From NCBI RefSeq assembly GCF_051622035.1, contig NC_135357.1, forward strand, positions 14,033,001-14,097,000: a DNA stretch of 64,000 nt, in the 5' to 3' direction. Positions within the stretch are counted from its first letter, which is position 1. Each line of letters starts with the position of its first letter. This document shows positions 1 to 14,903 of the stretch, one piece after another. A program made the translations under genes and the position numbers. Below the pieces are notes generated by a model that saw nothing but the letters and a program-made list of their open reading frames with translations, ran no database searches and had not been told where the DNA came from. The stretch comes from Arctopsyche grandis (taxonomy: Eukaryota; Arthropoda; Insecta; Trichoptera; Hydropsychidae).

Positions 1-145
1 AAGAGGATCATTACAATTAAGAATTAATATTAATAATTGACTGAATTATATAATACATATTTATGTAGACATGTAAATGCTTCTTTAAATCAATCTAAGT
101 TTGTAAATATTTTTAAACATACTTAATTATTTTCCTTATTGATTA

Positions 146-351
146 CTAGTGGTTTTACTCGGCTTCGCTCGGTATTTGTTATATAAACAGCTTAAAAGTG
201 GCAAAACAATCTAATAGTAAACATTAATTTGTTTTTTTATTAAATTTATTTGAATCGAAAAAAAATAATATTCAACGACATCGATATCATTGTCATAGAA
301 ACTTAAAAGGCAATCGAATATATTATATGTACATACATATGTACATATAGA
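146..351 (-). mobile_element. Non-autonomous Helitron, family 1, copy A
   Basis: Read on the - strand, the 3' end has the family hairpin ACCGAGCGAAGCCGAG, then AAAACCACTAG before T, with host A/T flanks as Helitrons require. The body shares the AATCTAATAGTAAACATTAA segment with the other copies. The 5' TC end near 351 is tentative because the middle has diverged. Confidence 0.6.
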
Positions 352-2270
352 TATGACCTTATGAAATACCCACTTATTATTAAAAAGGAATATTCATTAA
401 TAAAAAATGTAAACTGTGAGATGAACTACTTCCACGATGATCAAACTGTATGTGAATAATATGTATTTTAAAATGATTGTCTTATCTTTTTAATTCTGAA
501 TTTCAATGTCTATCAACACAATTAACGTAATTCTGAATTTTAATCATACAGTAGAGAAAAATTTTCACACGCATTATTACTTGTATTTACATTTTAAGCG
601 TATGGATAAACGACTTTGTTTGTACCGGTAACATCATTAATACTGGGTAATTCAGATTCGAATTTATGACGACCTTGAATGCGCATTTTGACTTGCTCAA
701 AATTTTTGCATCAGATCATTGTTTGGAAATACCGTGTGATGGCGACGAACAAAAACTGCACTGAAGTGTCTTTACAACACGACGATTTTTTTTGTTATAT
801 CTTTTGCCAACAAGCCTCCGTGTGAACCCAGATGTAAATCTTCCACCGTGGGAGAACCTAGCCGGCTTCTTTCGAGCCAATTGTGCGATAGACGTCTTAC
901 TATCTCGACAGAGTAAAGACGTGCTTCTTTGGGTAATTCATCTGGACCCAAAACAAAACAAGTGAAACACAAGCACGGTGAAAGTGAAGAAACAAAAAGA
1001 AGAGTCGTTGGACTATTTCATGAATTACTTAAAACTGAAACTATTCGCTAATAGATGAAATCCAAGACGATAACTTAAAGTGGTGGAAACAAATATTGGG
1101 AGAGTTGACAGTTAGCAAAATAAACACAGATTTGAAAGGATTCAAATCAAAATTGAGTATGTATTATTTTACATTCATATTTTTATACATATGTATATTT
1201 AATCGACGCTAAACATAATTGATATGTATCTACGTACAAAAATAAATAGAATCTTAATTTTAAATATTTAATTTGCGCGTCACCAAGTCAAGTTCATCTA
1301 AATCGATCAATTCGATAATTTTTCCAGTCGCAAAATTTGATATTAAAATTTCAGAATTTCGCAACTGGTCTAGCAATTTGGAATGTGTGGCTTCCTCCAT
1401 AAGCTAAAATAAACCAGACATTTTTCGATTGAATTTTGTTTATAACACATTCTATCTATTGTCAGTTTACTAGGTATTATATTATGTTTTAAATCAAAAT
1501 ATTATTTAAATATGATATAACATTTAGTATGCAAAATTTAAAAAAATAAAAAAAACCATATTATTTATTGTAAATGCTTCATATTTAAAAAAAGGCGTGT
1601 GATCTAAAATATGATTATTACTAAAAATAAATCACTCTTACGGCCTTGACTCACGGATCCAAGATCCAATTTAAAAGTACACATCCAAATCACACGTTCT
1701 CCTCATCCGTTCGTCATAATTTGTATGCCTAGTGTAATATAATTATATCACTAGGAAACGTGTCTAACTTTTTTAGAGGAAACATAACTTTATATGTTGG
1801 AAATTGCAAACGACATCGGTAGCTGCACGTAAATTACACGATGTATAGATTAGAATGGAAATAATTTTCATACACATCGAAATCGAGACGTGGGAACAAT
1901 TCACACGAGTACAATACATGGGAAATTTTCAAGGAACCGCACAATAACGATAACGTGTCGTAAATGAATGCGCGTCTGTTATGACTCGTTGGTATAATAA
2001 AGAAAATCGCCGTATGAATGTAAAAGTGACAATTCATTAATTGACGTGTATGTGTGAGTCTGTATTCCCATTTTTATGCCCGGAAAAACAAAGAAAACTG
2101 CTGTATAATATGTTGCTTTGATTTGCGTAATCACAAAGAAGTCTTACATTTTAAAAATAAATGACATTGGCCCGTGTAGGTACTAATTTAAGTGAAAATT
2201 AGTTTTTTCAATAAATTATCGTTATATCAAAATGTCTATATATGCATGTATTAATCGGCTTGAATTTAAA
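352..2270. other. AT-rich non-coding sequence
   Basis: No gene is supported. A slightly less AT-rich patch at 660-1150 has short frames on both strands but no recognisable motif. Confidence 0.6.
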
Positions 2271-2399
2271 TGGTTAGTTACAATCCCCCTTTTTGGTCAG
2301 TAAATTTAATCCATTGATCAATATGTTTGTTGTCAGTTAATAAATTAAATGGTCTGTTATTAATTTAAATAAATAAAAATAATTTTTAGTTTAATAGTC

Positions 2400-3020
2400 C
2401 AATTAATCTCACATGAACAGGTCGATGATGTGTCTTTAATATATAAGATAATCGGAAAATATAATAATAATATGAAAACAGAAATCAAATCATGAAATAT
2501 TATTAGAAAATTGCTACAAGCTCTTGTTATTGTTTCTTTAAAAAAAGGTTTTTATTGTTTTCCACTGACTGTTTAATAAAACAGAAATCTAATCACTGTA
2601 CAATTTGAAAATTCCTGTAAAATAAAACACGAAATTTTGTTGGAAAGTGGCTTCAATCTCTTGTTATTATTTTATTTTGAAAAAATAGTTTTTTACTCAA
2701 TATTTAATAGTTTTTAACTACCGTTTAATGTTTTTACTGACCGTTTAAGAAAACAGAAGTCAAATTCCTATAAAAAACTCATGAAATATTGTTAAAAAAA
2801 AATGGAATCAAGCTCTTGTTATTGATTTCTTTCAAAACATATTTTATTCGGACCATTTTATGTTTTTTTTGACCATTTAATGTTTTTTTTGACCATTTAT
2901 TGTTTTTTAGTGATCATTTATTGTTTTTTAGTGACCATTTAATATTTTTTTGCTAACCACTTTAATGAATTCTAACTGACCGGTTTTTTTATCATTAACT
3001 GACCGTTTTGTATTTAGTAA
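2400..3020. repeat. Degenerate tandem repeat upstream of the cuticle gene
   Basis: Three copies of a unit with AAAACAGAA.TCAAAT, CATGAAATATT and CAAGCTCTTGTTATT start near 2475, 2578 and 2750. They are followed at about 2850-3010 by five or more copies of a 20-23-base unit GACCATTTAATGTTTTTT. It ends about 200 bases before the cuticle gene start. Confidence 0.6.
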
Positions 3021-3223
3021 CTAACCAACAAAATTATTGCCAAATTTTATGCCTGTTTATTTTCCATTGATGTTTTGAATATTAAAATGTTACAGACAAT
3101 ACATACATGGAATTATATTTTTTCTACATAATAAATTATTGCTGACTAATTTTATTTATACCCCACAGGTGATCTGACCACTTATAAGTAACAAACGTTT
3201 TCTATATCATTGATGTTCGGAAA

Positions 3224-6200
3224 ATGAAATCAATAATATTCATTATTTTTGTAATCAATTTCTTCCGCGGGCAAATCGATTGTGCAGAAATACAAAAACG
3301 TCAAAGTCATATCGTTGAAAGACGGCAAAATCCGACAAGGTTTTTCTTAAAAAACTTTATATTGATGTTTTAATTAAAATGTAGGTATTAACTTGATTTC
3401 ATTCATTATTCAGTAAAGGCCCAGTGTTGTTTCCGAATGATGCTACTCCAGCGCCTAGGACACCTCTTATCGTCACTTCGAGACCTTTGGCCGAACAGAT
3501 CAATAGAAGCGACCAAAGAGGAGCCATTGTTGTGCCGAAGACACCGCAAAACAACCCGAGGACGTATTGGAATCAAGCCGACAACGAAATAGATAATTCC
3601 GGACCTTATCAATTACCGTACCGTGGACCAAATCCAAGTCAAGTGTACGACTACGTAATTGACCCACGAAACGGTAAGATTTCTCTGCAAGATTATGGTC
3701 AGCTGGTACGGGTAGCAAATTTGCCAAACTTGTATTCCGGCTCGTCGAAAAATTCCAGCGTACTAGATAGGCATCCTTATGCAGCTGTGGCCAAAAAGTT
3801 GAAGTATCTCGTTGATAATAATCGAGGAAGAGGATATAATGCATATGAGGTATGTACTTAGAGTTTGAGCTTGTAATTTAACCTTAATCCGTTCATCTCA
3901 TAATTAATTTGACGTAATTTTGATGTACTCTATACTTGAGCAACTGAAAGTAGATTAAACAATAGACTGGTACATTTTGTTTTCTATGAAAAGTAAAAAA
4001 AAAGTTATTCTTTGGAATCGAAAATAGATTCTGTCATAGATTGGGTGGGAATATTTGAAAAATTCCTGCGTTTTTTTTGTGATTATCTTTCGTTGGGCAT
4101 TTTTTAATATCACGAAAGTAACCACATAATTTTTATATGATGAATAACATTTGAAATTTTATCGATTCGGTATCAGCTTGCTCGTAAATTTACAGATTTG
4201 AAAGTATTTTCTTATCTTATTATCACCTCTTTCTGAAATTTTACCATGTATGTAAATTAAGAAACATCTCATATGAGGTTTTATAATGTAAAATTGTTCC
4301 ATTTATATGATGAGGTGATTTGAAAAAATAAACTAATAAAAATGAGCTTAAATAAAAAAAAAACCTTCGAAAATCGGTAAAATTTTCGATTTTTACAAAC
4401 TTGATTGGGCTGGCGGTAGTGCAAATATATTTTTTAGAATTTTTTACGTATTCCCTATAATACAGAACATCTTTTCTTACTAAAAGAGAGTTTCTAAATT
4501 TCAAAATTTGTATCTTCGACATTTTCGATGTACTCTAATGTATGTAAGTAACTAAAAACAAAAACCTTCACTGAAGTCGACTTCACTGAACAACTTTTTT
4601 TCATTCGTCAAAAGTTCATAGGAGTTTTATCACAGAATGGTTGTTTTTTTTTGCATTACATAAATTTTACGACGTCAGTGGTGCATTTCCGGAAGTTTTT
4701 TCTTTTGCTTTTTTTCAAAAGGGTTACCACTAAGAACAAAGTTTTATAAAAGAGGCTATATTACGCTTCATGCAAGTGGGTCGCGAGCGAAAAAGTTTCA
4801 AAAACGGTGATTTATGTAATAAACGGCTCCGAGACATGTTCATAAATATTGGCGATCATCGCTAAACAGCGTCGCCAGCTCTAACAGTTCGACCGGAAGT
4901 GGTAGAGGAAGCGACCAGACGTGCGAAATTTAATTACTTCGAAACTATGCCACATCGGAGGGTGGAGTAGGGTGACCATTGGAACTCGCGCTCATGTTTT
5001 CGGCCGACCGAGTTATTTACATGCTGAATATTGGGTTAGCACACGTACACGTACGGACTCCAAATTCAATTTGTTGAACAATCCCGGAAAATTTCCGGGA
5101 ATTTCCGGAACTTGGTCTTCTTCTACAGCGCGCGACGCTTTCCAAGTGCGCGAATGCACACGAGACACTCAATTGACGGCCGGTCATTCGGTCAAACTAT
5201 TTTTCGAACCAATTTTATTCGTATTATTATATAACGTGTTATGTCGGCATGTATCATATACGAACTATGATCGTTCAAGGTGATATACATATCGTAATGT
5301 GTTGTTTATTAAAAGGGACAGAACCACCTGTCTAATTACTGGAATAACTGGGTAAGTAAGTGATAACGAAGTGACATTGAAATATTGAGTGATATTTTGC
5401 TGCTTGCTACTCTTATCAAAGTGTAGTCAAAACTAATAAAATTGATTGCTCGAATAAAAAAATGTAAAAAACAAAGTATCTTCTTGGTATATCGGATAAG
5501 TATTATTCACGGAAAAACCTTCATAATTAAAATTTTAAGTTATATCTTGGAACATATTTTAGACATCTAAGAAAATCATACATTGTAGAAAATTTCGTAA
5601 TTTTGATCAAAAACTAACCAACAAATCTAACCAGCTCAGTGGTAAGCGTATAATGCTAGCAACTGAGGGGTCACAGCCTCAAGCTCTGACTCAGCGGTGT
5701 TGCTAGCCAGATCTTGGATATATCAGAGTTTTTTCCAATTTATCTGATTTCGTTATTGAAACGGTTCCTCATCAAATTGACCACCTATCCTCTATAGTAC
5801 ACACACACACATACATATGTACAACGTTGATCATAGGTATGGCCTTAGGAAATATCACCTGTAATGGCACTATTATAAATTTGAAAAAAAGATTATTAAA
5901 GTATGTAGTCAGTATTTTTGTTTCTTTGTATATGAATAATCGATAATTAAATTATTGTGTTCATGAGAAATTTCAACTTCGAAATTTTTTCATTAAAATT
6001 TCCAAGCAAACTTAACCTAACGGAAAAATGCAATATTATATTCTGATCAATTTATGGGTAAGAATTAATGAAGATTGCCGTTTTCTTTGTGCTATTATTT
6101 AGTGTAAATAAATAACGAGTTTATTTAAAATGATTTAATTTGCATTTTTTAATGTATCTATAATATTTACTACAATACTTGTTTTTTTTTTGACCTTGGA

Positions 6201-7690
6201 GATTTCAGAAGGGCTTTGAACTGTGGAGGGGTACAGAATATATATGTATTTGTTACGTATTGGTGTGTTATTATAAGATGTTGCGTCTGCTTCTGAATCG
6301 TAATTGACTTAGAAACAATACTCGAAATCTTTTCTCATTTTTTCTGGAGTTTATTTTTGTTGGAATATAAACTCTAATATTTTGATTTCAGCAACAAACG
6401 GCGCTCCCGCCCATTTATACAGCCCTAGGCAATTATGCTAAAACTAAGGTCTTCAAGAACAACATTGCATCACGGCCCAAAGCAGGCAAAGGGTCCAGGA
6501 AAAGCAACAGGAAAGGGGACGGTGACGAAGACGAATATTACAACGATAATTTCGCAAATGTTAGTATTGAAACACACGTTTGTATTGTATTCATTAAGAA
6601 AATCGATTCTGATGGGCAAAACTTTATACATAAGCACGGCTCTATAAAAACTATCATCAAAGAGGGGAGACTTAGTTTATTGACTTTCGACGCTCAAACT
6701 GAAACGACGATCGCACTGAATAAATGAAACTTTGTCAACGAAAGATACCATTGAAAACGACGGCTCAAAACTTCAGAGGGGGGATAATTGAAAAAGTTTC
6801 GACTCAAAGCGTCGTCGTCGTCGTTGCTTTCGATTGATTTTCAACGTTCACATATTTCAGGTTCAGAATGCCCTTGGGATGTCCGAAAAATTTCACAGCT
6901 ATAAAAAGACAGTGTTTCAACTTTCTAGTTTTTAATTCGTTTTAATTTTCAGGAGGCTAAACAGTACGCTTTTTCATACTCTGTGAAAGACCAGGACACC
7001 GGAGACGACTTTTCTCATTCTCAAAGCAACAGCGGTTCAGCAACCAACGGTGAATACCGAGTCAAGCTACCGGATGGAAGGTTGCAAATTGTATCATACA
7101 CTGCTGACAATGGCGGCTATAAAGCAGAAGTGCGCTACGAAGGAGATGCTGAAGACCAGCAACCGATTGCAGCTCCTGTAGAAGAGCCTAACGACAAGTT
7201 GGGCAGGATAGTAGTTCCGAGTCGAGAAGAATCTGAATACGACGATTACTATTACGAAGAGAGGCTACCCAAGGAAGTTTTGATCACGAGCAGACCAAGT
7301 TTCATACACACTACTCCGTCCACCCCTACTGTTCTTTACGATCGATTGATTTACCACAACAATGGTAATTCAGTTTCTGGAAATTACTTGAGCACTGCGA
7401 CGCCTATCGTGTACGTGCAAAACGGCCGCCATTTTGTGGACGCTTCTTCTCCACAAGATGGCCGCTTCTACAATGGGGATGATGTTGTTGTGTCGACGAC
7501 GCCGGCGCCGGTTGGCGTCTACGACCATTTGGATACGCCGAACCGCAATATAAAGAGCGGTCAGGTGAGGTACACAACTGTAGCACCTCTGGTATATAGT
7601 ATGTCTACTCCTACATATTATCAGGGGAATGGGGAACTACACTCTACTCCTAGCGTTGACATCACGAAATACTTTGACTATAAAAAGTAA
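3224..7690 (+). CDS. Resilin-like cuticular protein (CPR family, RR chitin-binding domain), four coding exons
   Basis: Secreted structural protein of the cuticle; the Rebers-Riddiford (chitin_bind_4) domain binds chitin. I join exons 3224-3339, 3414-3849, 6392-6559 and 6953-7690, giving about 485 residues. Every junction has an AG acceptor and GT donor, and the frame is kept (one split Ser codon between exons 1 and 2; the other two introns are phase 0). Residues 1-21 form a signal peptide with a hydrophobic core [11 protein letters not shown]. Exon 2 is Pro/Asn-rich with no known domain; exon 3 has a Lys-rich then acidic stretch. The RR domain is at about residues 244-305, with QYAFSYSV, then [11 protein letters not shown] and [18 protein letters not shown], closest to pro-resilin-type RR-2 domains. 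The C-terminal 180 residues are Thr/Pro/Tyr-rich and low complexity. The long region before the domain is unusual for a small CPR protein. A 5' UTR exon may begin after the AG at 3167-3168. The first AATAAA downstream is near 8164, beyond a (TA)n array. Confidence 0.85.
5082..5110. promoter_or_regulatory. Cluster of TTCC(N)GGAA palindromes in intron 2
   Basis: TCCCGGAAAATTTCCGGGA is a perfect palindrome around one base, followed directly by ATTTCCGGAA. TTCCGGGAA fits the STAT consensus TTCNNNGAA, and CCGGAA fits ETS sites. Function is only inferred. Confidence 0.25.
5630..5815 (+). mobile_element. tRNA-derived SINE, copy in intron 2 of the cuticle gene
   Basis: The head CAGCTCAGTGGTAAGCG resembles a tRNA A-box region; the B box is decayed. 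The tail region ATCTGATTTCGTTATTGAAA and CGGTTCCTCATCAAATTG matches the SINE copies at 19.0-19.4 kb and 49.5-50.0 kb. Confidence 0.5.
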
Positions 7691-7823
7691 AGGAAAATTC
7701 AACTGTTTCGATGGTGCAGCAGAATAACTTCGAAAAATCCATTATATAGGTACATATCCAGTATAAAAGTGAATACATACAGTTAGGTCCTCTAATTAGT
7801 ATAAAGTAGGTTAAGAAATGATT

Positions 7824-9816
<1,993 letters not shown>

Positions 9817-10048
9817 CATCTGTCTGTCACGTATTTATTTATTTATTTTTTATTTATTTTTTTATTTAATTTACACCAAGAAGGCCTAACAGGTAAACCC
9901 AATGCACCTTCCTGGCCAAAGACAATTATATAAACATATATGTACACCATCCATATATACACAAATTCTTACACGTATACACAAATACACATACATACAT
10001 TCATAAATATAAAAATACACATATATACATATACATACATACACACCT

Positions 10049-10052
<4 letters not shown>

Positions 10053-10090
<38 letters not shown>
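10053..10090. repeat. (TA)n tract abutting the RTE 3' tail
   Basis: A short TA tract directly joined to the element's (TGA)n end. It may be the target site or may have grown from it. Confidence 0.85.
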
Positions 10091-10092
<2 letters not shown>

Positions 10093-10104
10093 TCATCATC
10101 ATCA
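10091..10104 (-). repeat. (TGA)n 3' tail of the RTE element
   Basis: On the - strand the ORF runs directly into repeated TGA units, which then meet a (TA)n tract at 10053-10090. RTE-clade LINEs typically end in short tandem repeats rather than poly(A). This marks the 3' terminus of the element. Confidence 0.8.
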
Positions 10105-13059
10105 TTTACAGCCATTCGCCATCCACTGCTGGATGAAGGCCTCTCCAACACGCTTCCACTCGTCTCTGTTTTGCGCAACACTCATCCATCTCATTCCGCA
10201 CATTTTCCTAATTTCGTTCACCCATCTTCCTTGCGGTCTTCCTTTTACTCTTTTGCCTTCTCTCGGGTACCATTCAAGCACTTCTTTTGTCCACCTTTCG
10301 TCCATCCTCCTAGCTACGTGACCCGCCCATTGCCATTTCAATCTCTTCACTCTATCCACTATGTCCACTACCCTTGTCATATTTCTCACCCACGTGTTCC
10401 GCTTCCTGTCTTTCCTCGTTATGCCAAGCATACAGCGTTCCATACTTCTTTGAGTGCATTGGATTTTATTTTGCATCTTGGCGTTCAGTGTCCAAGTTTC
10501 ACATCCATACGTCATCACTGGCAAAACGCATTGATCAAAGATCCTTTTCTTCAGGCAGAGTGGCATTTTTGATTTAAAAACAGCATTCATCCGTCCAAAT
10601 GCACTCCACCCTAATTTCATACGTCTCTTTATCTCTTCATTTTTACTACCAGACATGTCAATTATTTGACCTAAATATAAATAATTATTTACTACTTCTA
10701 CTGGTTTATCATCTAAGGGGATGCTATCAGGCATGCAATAACTATTGAACATTAGTTTAGTCTTATCTACGTTAATTTTTAATCCTACTTTTCTACTTTC
10801 CCTGTCCAGCTGTGTTAGTCTGATAAGTAGGTCAGCTGAATCACGAGCTACTAAAACTATATCGTCTGCGAACCGAAGGTGACTCAAAAAGCGACCATTG
10901 ATGCTTACTCCGGCTGTATCCCAATCCAATTTCCTGAAAACTCCCTCAAGCACCGCATTGAATAACTTGGGCGAGATTGTATCTCCTTGTCTTACTCCTT
11001 TTCCTATGCTAAATCTATCTGTACCTGAAAAAATTTTAACCGAAGCTGTGGCATTCTTATATATTGCAGCTAACAGTCCCACATAGGGTTCCGGCACTCC
11101 CTGTGTTTTTAGAGCGTTAAGTACTGCATTATGACTAACTGTATCGAAGGCTTTCTCATAATCGACGAAACCTAGGCACAATGGCCGTTGATATTCGTTG
11201 GCGCGCTCGATTAGTTCGCCAACTACTTGGAGGTGGTCCATTGTGCTGAAATTTGCCCTAAACCCTGCCTGCTCTATAGGTTGGTTCTCGTCGAGGATAT
11301 TCTTCAGCCTTTCTGTAATAACCTTCGTGAAGAGCTTGTAGACCGCTGAAAGTAGACTAATGGGTCGGTAGTTCTTGATATCGCTTTTGTCGCCTTTTTT
11401 GTGTATTAAAATGATAGTTGCGTTATTCCATCCTTCTGGTATAGCTTGGTTCTGGATGCATTTGCTGAAAAGCCTAGCTAAGATATTAATTAGGGGGGGG
11501 CCGCCACATTTTAGTAAGTCAATGGGAATATTATCTTCCCCTGGGGTTTTACCGTTCTTTGCAGTTTTTAGCGCGGCCTCTACTTCGCTAGGCAATACTG
11601 CAGGAACCCTTTGGCCGTGTGTCGATTCCAGAGCGGGGAATTGGCCGTTGTCGTTCTCGTATAGTTTTGCATAGAACGTGTAAACTCTGTCTATGATTTC
11701 TTCTCTATTCCTAATTATTACTCCGCTCTCTGATCTGATTGCGATTATTTGGTTTTTGCCTAAGAAAAGATCCTGTTTGCACTTTTTCAGGCTACGGTTA
11801 TTCCTAATGGTATTTTCTATTAGCTTGCTGTTAAAATCCCTGACATCCCTGACTATTCTCTTTTTAATTTCCTTATTTACTAGATTGTATTCTTGCTTAT
11901 TATTATCCCTATCTAAATTCCTTTTATGCTTAATTAGGTTTTTTGTTTCCGCTGAAATTTTGCTTAATTTAATCTGTTTCCTGAATCCACCTAATTTCTT
12001 ACCTGTTGAGGTTAGAACCGAACTAATTACAGTGTTCAATTCCTCGATGTCTGCTTCTGGGTTTAATTTCCCGTATCGATTTCCAAGTTCGAGTTCGAAT
12101 TCCTTTTTCCTAGACCTTAGTTGAGCGAAATCTGGAGAGTTACTGCATCCTTTTATTAATTTCCTACGTTCGCAATTTATATTAATGGCCATCTTGGCAC
12201 GGACTAATCTGTGATCGCTACCTATATCTACTTTACTTAAAACACTAACGTCTTTAACGGAGTGCAGGGCATTTGTTAGGATGAAATCGATCTCGTTTCT
12301 GTCTCCTTTAGGACTCTCCCAAGTCCACTTATTGTTGGTGTTTTTCCTGAAAAATGAATTAGTGATAAAGAGCCTGTTGTGTTCTGCGAATTCTATGAGG
12401 CGATCGCCTCTGTCGTTTCTTTGGCCGGTACCAAAATTGCCTACTGCTCTTTCTGTATTTGCCTTTTGTCCTATTTTTGCGTTAAAGTCGCCCATGATTA
12501 TTTTAAAGTGGTGACGGCTATTATCGTATGCACCCTGTATTTTTTCGTAGAAGTCTTCTATTTCCTCGTCTGGGTGGCTAGATGTGGGGGCGTACACTTG
12601 GAAGATTTGACAAGTGTACCTGCTCGAGATTCTTAATACTATATAGCATATACGTTCCGATATGTCGCTTATTTCTATAATATTTCTTTCTATTCTCTTA
12701 TTGATAAGAAACCCTACTCCTCCTATTCTACCATTTGGTAGCCCTCTCCAGTAGAGACAGTTACCACTTTTTAGGATTATTTGGTTTTGCTGTTTTCGTC
12801 TTACTTCACTAAGTCCTACTATATCCCATTTGATATTTTCTAATTCATTCTCTAATGCAAGCACACTTCCTTCACTCGATAACGTTCTTACATTGTACGT
12901 GGCTAAATACAGGTTTCTATTAGCTAAGCTATCATCCATCGTCACTCTTACCTTGTTGGAGGTTTGGATATTATTTTTCTCGCATTTATCCAAGATGTGT
13001 TGAGAAAAAGGCGGTACTTGAGAGAGATTTCCATTCAAGGAGTGAGTTCTTACCGCCAT
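10102..13059 (-). mobile_element. Intact RTE-clade LINE ORF: AP-endonuclease plus reverse transcriptase, 985 residues
   Basis: A single uninterrupted ORF for a non-LTR retrotransposon protein, which nicks target DNA and copies its RNA into it. The N-terminal exonuclease-endonuclease-phosphatase domain covers about residues 50-290: YNVRTL at 55-60, the catalytic Glu in GLSEVRR at 82-88, GDFNAKIG at 190-197, and SDHR at 281-284. The reverse transcriptase covers about 490-770: NYRPISLL at 563-570, FVDYEKAFDTVSH at 631-643, GVRQGDTISP at 688-697, and the catalytic FADD at 730-733. The C-terminus has the WQWAGHVARR, RPQGRW and EWKR blocks usual in insect RTE-type elements. The TGA stop is the first unit of the (TGA)n tail, so there is almost no 3' UTR. 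No stops or frameshifts and all catalytic motifs kept suggest a young copy. Its 5' boundary upstream of 13059 is not resolved. Confidence 0.92.
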
Positions 13060-13784
13060 AGACTCTTCTCTGTGGTCAGCTTTGACAGATAGTCATCCTA
13101 GGTATCACTTGGATCACTTATGAGTTATTACATGCCATTTAACAGGGTTACTTTGTAAGTGAAAGTAGTTAGTTATGATAATAATAGATTAGCAATTGTT
13201 ATACTACTTTTTTACAGATCTTTATCGTGAGACGCCTCTTTGGAGACAACGGATTTATATATGTGAGTGCGGTTTGCAATTTAATATTTTAATAATAACT
13301 TTAGTAAAGAATATAAATTTACACGAATTACTTTAATATAATTTAAATATGAAAAAGAACTGATAGACAGTTGGGAAACACCGTTTCTGTTTGCTATTAT
13401 TCTATTAAGTAAAGTTCGTTAAAGATTTTTGGCTGGAAGCAATTATGTGGAAGATTTATTGCTTCTGTGGGACCGACTTGACTGACGAAGGACCCTTTTT
13501 TTGTATTCAGGTAAGGAGATGTATCTCGTTCGTATATTCTTTTGCTCAGATTTGACACAAAAATTAGCACAAAATTTTTCGAAATAACTGATATAAAACC
13601 GCTTTTTACGACCGATTTTCTGTTTATTTTTACACTTAAATTATACTAGGATGCAATTAGTAAAATAAGTGATTAGATGGTTAAGTTTTTAGATTAAATT
13701 TCGTGCAATAGCCGGGTTTAAGCGAGTAATAGCGGGAAGAACGCAGAAGCACGTCTTCCCCGCATGACACGAAAGACCGAACTC

Positions 13785-13786
<2 letters not shown>
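13060..13786. other. Upstream side of the RTE element
   Basis: The first tens of bases should be the element's 5' UTR; its boundary is not visible. No other feature seen. Confidence 0.5.
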
Positions 13787-14293
<507 letters not shown>

Positions 14294-14414
14294 AAATAGC
14301 ATACATATATAAATAAAGATAAAACCAACATACATACACATTATGCAAAATAATAAAATTACAAAATGAAAACAGCATGTGTAAATATGTATGTAGCTAG
14401 AAGTCATTTAAAAT

Positions 14415-14792
14415 ATGCTGCCTGACAGAACTGTATGATGAAGTAAAAACATCAAGGCTCCTATACCATTCAACCGATTGCGATGATTGCGGTGTGCATG
14501 TCCGCGATGGCTTCTGTAAAAAAACGGGAACGGGAACACAGGAATAAGTGGCATTGCAACGCAATAATTTCAAATGTGTTGTTAGCGTAAAATAAACAAA
14601 CAATTGAATAATTTCAAATGTGTTCGTCGCCCGCGTTTTTCTGACAAATTATCGTTATTGTAATTTAATTTGATTATTAAGTATTAAATTGAAACTGAAA
14701 CATTCACTTATCGAAACACATCGAGAAACGGGAACGGGATCGGGAATTGCATGCGTTATTGTGGCATTGCAACGCATGCTGGGTTCAGTTAG
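14415..14792 (+). mobile_element. Non-autonomous Helitron, family 2, copy A
   Basis: The 3' end has a perfect 9-bp hairpin, GCATGCGTT/AACGCATGC, followed by TGGGTTCAGTTAG|T, where CTAG has become TTAG. The body shares CAACGCAATAATTTCAAATG and AAAATAAACAAACAATTG with copy B. The 5' end has decayed. Confidence 0.6.
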
Positions 14793-14880
14793 TATTTAAT
14801 AAAAAATAATAAATTTGATTTAATTGAAGCGAAAATGTTCGATTAGAGCAATTTGAAATTCATCAAGCTGGACAGCCTGA

Positions 14881-14903
14881 CGAGTTTTCCACGGGAAAAC
14901 TCG
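14881..14903. repeat. Perfect 10-bp hairpin
   Basis: CGAGTTTTCC and GGAAAACTCG flank a three-base ACG loop. It lies just after Helitron family 2 copy A and may be a transposon end, but no CTRR motif followed by T is present. Confidence 0.5.

Noticed and set aside
772..972. A 66-residue - strand ORF
   Set aside because: No recognisable domain and no exon borders; possibly an old repeat, but nothing supports a gene.
10133..12636. Many + strand ORFs over 10.1-12.6 kb
   Set aside because: Antisense shadows of the RTE ORF on the - strand.
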